A stretch of DNA of 64,000 nt, taken from NCBI RefSeq assembly GCF_004664715.2, contig NC_051063.1, positions 111,638,329-111,702,328 on the forward strand. Direction: 5' to 3'. Of the stretch, positions 60,781 to 64,000 are shown one piece after another (the stretch's first letter is position 1; each line of letters opens with the position of its first letter). Under the pieces are notes generated by a model, which did no database searches, had not been told where the DNA came from, and saw nothing but the letters and a program-made list of their open reading frames with translations. This DNA comes from Peromyscus leucopus (taxonomy: Eukaryota; Chordata; Mammalia; Rodentia; Cricetidae). The translations under genes and the position numbers were made by a program.

Positions 60781-61779
60781 TTTCAGTAGTTTGGATTTTT
60801 TTATGTTAGTATCTCTGCCTCCAATGTAGAAGTAGGAAATTAGTGTCTCTGGACTCCTTGCAACTAGGATGCAGGCAAATGACTTCAAAGTCACTAGAGA
60901 ATTGAAGAAGAAATGAGGAGCAGTTGGAGGCTGCGGTACTTGGGGACAGAATCTCCATAAGGCTCTGTGGTGAACATACACAATTCTTCTATGATGGTAA
61001 CATTGGCATGTATAGAGGAAGAGGAGTGGGTTTGAAGGAAAATCTTTAATTTTCAAGTAGACTTCCATAAACATCAGATTCCAGATAAGGTGATATCAAG
61101 GCAACCATAAGGTCCTTAAATTAATCAGGAATAATCATAACTATTCAGCATTAATTCCAAAATTGGACTATCCACTCATTTCAATCTCTGAATTACTATA
61201 ATCTTGTTCATTGAAATACATTGGTCCCAATATAAGCAGCTGAATTATTTCATGAAACTTCACTGATAATGAGTGACCTTTAAGATAGGTCAGTAATGGT
61301 TGGGAGAGAAAAAGAGAAAACTAGGTATTGAGAAGCTCCTTTATGGAATTAATAATCATTGGGCCAGTCACCTATATCTTCTCATTATCCCCAAATTATC
61401 CAACATATAAATACTAATATCTTCATGTTACAAAATAAAATTTAAAAACTGAAGTATTCGCAAATAATCTGCTAATAGCAATTCCTATAGTGGAAAGATT
61501 TTAATATCTCATCCTCCCAATAACAATCATATCTGTTTTCCGAATGAGAAGGGAAACAGAAAAGCTAGGATGTGGTAGAGACAAAGTATCAATCTTGGTT
61601 CAACTGATGCTATACAGGGACTTCTGACATTTTTGTTTTTCAGTACCATGTAATATTATTAATATTTCAGTTAAATTCTGTCTGGGTATAAATACATTTC
61701 CTTTAGATTCTAATACTCTACCTTCTAATTTCCATTGAGACTGCTAGATATACCCATGCACTTAATAATAAAATGTACT
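60781..61779. other. Unique non-coding DNA
   Basis: Nothing recognised except a weak reverse-MIR-like stretch at about 61495-61620. Confidence 0.4.
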
Positions 61780-62190
61780 TAGTAGAGCTGATGCCCTTGG
61801 CCATTGCTATAGCCTCAATTCAAGATTAAAGACATATTTATTCAGGATTACATTGAAACTGCATAGGAATGGTAAAATAACAGATTGCAAAGAATCTAAT
61901 CTTGAACTACTCTTGACTTTCCATGCTAACTAAAATGCAAATGAGATCCAGCTGATAATTTAGTTACCTTATTAATTAGTTTACCTTACCAATATTTTAT
62001 AAATACGTACTAAATAGTCTTAAATCTACAATTTGCTGTAAATAAAGGGATGATTGATACACAACGAAGCCACACAATCAATTTTTACTTCCTGACTCAA
62101 GCTTAATGTCCCAGAGTGACACGTTGATTTGCATTAACATAAAATACCAGTCATATAAGATTCCACAGAGATGCCTGCAGCACTGGTCCC
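61780..62190. promoter_or_regulatory. Candidate conserved non-coding element
   Basis: A transposon-free stretch with an octamer ATGCAAAT at 61935-61942, its reverse ATTTGCAT at 62127-62134, and several TAAT cores (for example ATTAATTAG near 61972). Octamers are POU-factor sites in known enhancers. Whether this region is conserved or active is not visible from one sequence. Confidence 0.25.
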
Positions 62191-62374
62191 TGACTGAATG
62201 ACTTACATTTCAGCACACAAATACTTCAACACAAGAACAAGAATACCAGAGAAATGTTTTTGGTTTTGGGTTTTGGGTTTTTTTTTTTTTTAAGAAAAAG
62301 ACCTCTATTAGCACTTTTGTAGATAACAAAGCATGATGGTCAAAACAATATTTCCCAAGTTCAATATTTCCTAA

Positions 62375-62560
62375 GTTCACATCTCAGTTCTACATCATTA
62401 CTATCTGTGTGACCTTGAACAAGTTGCATGATCTCTCTGAACTCTAACATGAGGTAACAACAGTAACTTTTGCAGATGGCTTATGAGATGTGAAGGTTAA
62501 AATGTTTTAAGCACTTAGAGGAAGACACAGTATGTAATAATCACTCTGCAAGCATTAACG
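62375..62560 (+). mobile_element. MIR SINE
   Basis: Sense MIR: CTATCTGTGTGACCTTGAAC, AAGTTGCATGATCTCTCTGA, AGGTTAAAATG...AAGCACTTAGA. One of the clearer MIRs here. Confidence 0.8.
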
Positions 62561-62734
62561 TAACACAGCTAGCATTTGCCGTCCGAGGGCAGAGTTTGTG
62601 GGGCTATGCAAACAGATCTGTTATTATGCTAAAATGTTATTATTTCAGAATGTATTTTAGAATGTTTTTCTCAACTGATGTGAGCTTTGGGAAATGGAAA
62701 TATATTACATATATTGGAGTTGGTAATTGCTGAC

Positions 62735-62900
62735 AGGCTGGCTAGGGCAATAGAGAAAGCACAGGCAAACCTGAGTTTGAATCTCCCCACCCCTCTTTCT
62801 CTGAGCTGTGAATGGCTTAGTACAAATTCTTTAACTCCCTTGAGTCTCAATTTCCCAATATGTAAAATATGGAAAGTAATACTTAAGGCTAAAAGAAGTG
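62735..62900 (+). mobile_element. MIR SINE
   Basis: Sense MIR: AACCTGAGTTTGAATCTCCC, AGTACAAATTCTTTAACTCC, CTCAATTTCCCAATATGTAA. It lies about 175 bp after another sense MIR. Confidence 0.75.
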
Positions 62901-62917
62901 GGTATTGGAATATATGT

Positions 62918-62990
62918 GTGTGTGTGTGTGTGTGTGTCAATTGGTATATGTGTGTGTACGTATGTATGTATGTATATATGTGTATATATA
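62918..62990. repeat. (TG)n and (TATG)n microsatellite
   Basis: Two TG-rich runs separated by CAATTGGTAT, then TATG/TATA units. Confidence 0.93.
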
Positions 62991-63664
62991 CCAATTAACA
63001 GAAAAGAAAGTATGTCTTTAATATATATTGATTTTCTTGATTATTAATTTGTTAACTAAGAATCTTTTGAGTGCTTCACATATACCAGATGTTAGAGATA
63101 GAAATATAAAAGTTTACTTCTCTCAGAGGGCTTACACACATTGGGTACAAAGCTGGTCTGGTAAATGTCATGTTACAACAAAGGGCACAGCATTATGAGA
63201 TCACAGCTAACAGGCACCCAAATCAGCCATAGCACATGTAGACTGAGAAAGTAAAGGGAAGTGTGGTTCACAATGACATTGAATTCTGAAAGAACATTGA
63301 ACTGAAAGGTATGGTTACAATGAGAGAATGAGCACAGTGTTAAGAGTTTGCTTGAGAAAGTGATCACACTCAGGCTGGAGGAAAGGATTGTGTATGGGCT
63401 GTGTGATGGTCTCTTCAAGCTTGTCCCTGCCACCCTGCTAAAAGAAGATCATAAGGAAAGGACAGAGAGGTCTGAGAAATGTGCTTTTGTCCAAGTCAGA
63501 AAGGCAGGCTCTTCTATAGATTGTTTGTTCTAATACAGATCACTATACTCACTATTGGTAATTACGTATATCCAGGCTTTTAGCAAGTGCCTAAAATAAA
63601 ATATTGCACTCCATGAACAATGAGCAAATCATCTATATCTTTGTGCTTTACCCATGAATGTTTT
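62991..63664. other. Unique non-coding DNA
   Basis: Nothing recognised. Confidence 0.45.
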
Positions 63665-63935
63665 CTTATGTGTAAGCATGGATACCCACATGATGGTGCA
63701 TAAAAGTGTAAGTCAGGGGACAACCTCAGATGTCAGTCCTCACCTTTTGCCTTGGTTAAGACAGGGACTTTGGTTGTTTTTTTTTCACCAATAATTCCAG
63801 GCTAGTTCTATGGATTATCTTGTCTCCAACTCCCCTCTCAGTACCAGAGTGATGGGGTTACAGACATATGCTAGCACACTGACTTTTATGAGGGTTCTGA
63901 AGATCAAACTATGGTCCTCACCTCTGACATCTATA
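63665..63935 (-). mobile_element. Rodent SINE (B2/B3-related), minus strand
   Basis: GGGACAACCTCAGATGTCAG, TTAAGACAGGGACTTTGG, GGGGTTACAGACATATGCTA and GGTTCTGAAGATCAAACTAT follow the order of a common rodent reverse-strand SINE composite. Diverged; exact family uncertain. Confidence 0.6.
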
Positions 63936-64000
63936 TTTTGGTTGGCCCATAAAAGTTCATTGTATCTACTAGTGGATTCTCTCATGTCCCCCTATATTAC

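Overview
This is nuclear DNA of a muroid rodent and it is essentially all non-coding. The evidence is B1 (7SL-type), B2 (tRNA-type) and ID-like SINEs, the rodent hAT element URR1, rodent L1 families, long (GA)n, (CT)n and (CA)n microsatellites, and a Gapdh processed pseudogene. Several L1 3' UTRs share a G-rich module that I associate with cricetids (hamsters, deer mice, voles) rather than Mus; that placement is inference from memory. I found no intact cellular gene, exon chain, tRNA/rRNA gene, CRISPR array or prokaryotic operon. The longest open frames belong to dead L1 elements. Many degraded MIR SINEs, on both strands, point to old euchromatin: a gene desert or a large intron.

Layout. 1-3480: mostly unique DNA, one compound microsatellite and two old LTR-like repeats. 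3700-7563: a B1, then a 3.6-kb L1 with a 5' inversion (twin priming), itself split by a younger truncated L1. 7564-13200: unique DNA, MIRs, an old L1 3' end and an LTR-like repeat. 13210-18705: a near-full-length L1 with recognisable 5' UTR, ORF1, ORF2 (endonuclease, RT, Cys-rich end) and 3' UTR, broken by frameshifts, stops and a 3' deletion. 20545-21925: Gapdh processed pseudogene interrupted by a URR1 hAT element. 22000-29600: B1s, ancient L1 pieces and two minus-strand solo LTRs. 29809-40723: three related LTRs carrying a B1-derived module (one nested in an older LTR), several B2s and a perfect 57-bp tandem duplication. 41056-42634: two same-strand L1 3' ends, one with a perfect 15-bp target-site duplication (TSD). 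42900-64000: scattered B1/B2/ID/MIR copies, three more solo LTRs, old L1 pieces, a 40-bp tandem duplication and a possible conserved element near 62 kb.

Nothing here works as a gene system. What can be read is insertion history: TSDs, nesting and inversion give a relative order of events. Five LTR insertions have readable 6-bp duplications (three perfect, two with one mismatch), as expected for class II (ERVK-type) integration. I did not find a convincing new biological system. The most unusual feature is the group of LTRs with a built-in B1 SINE segment.
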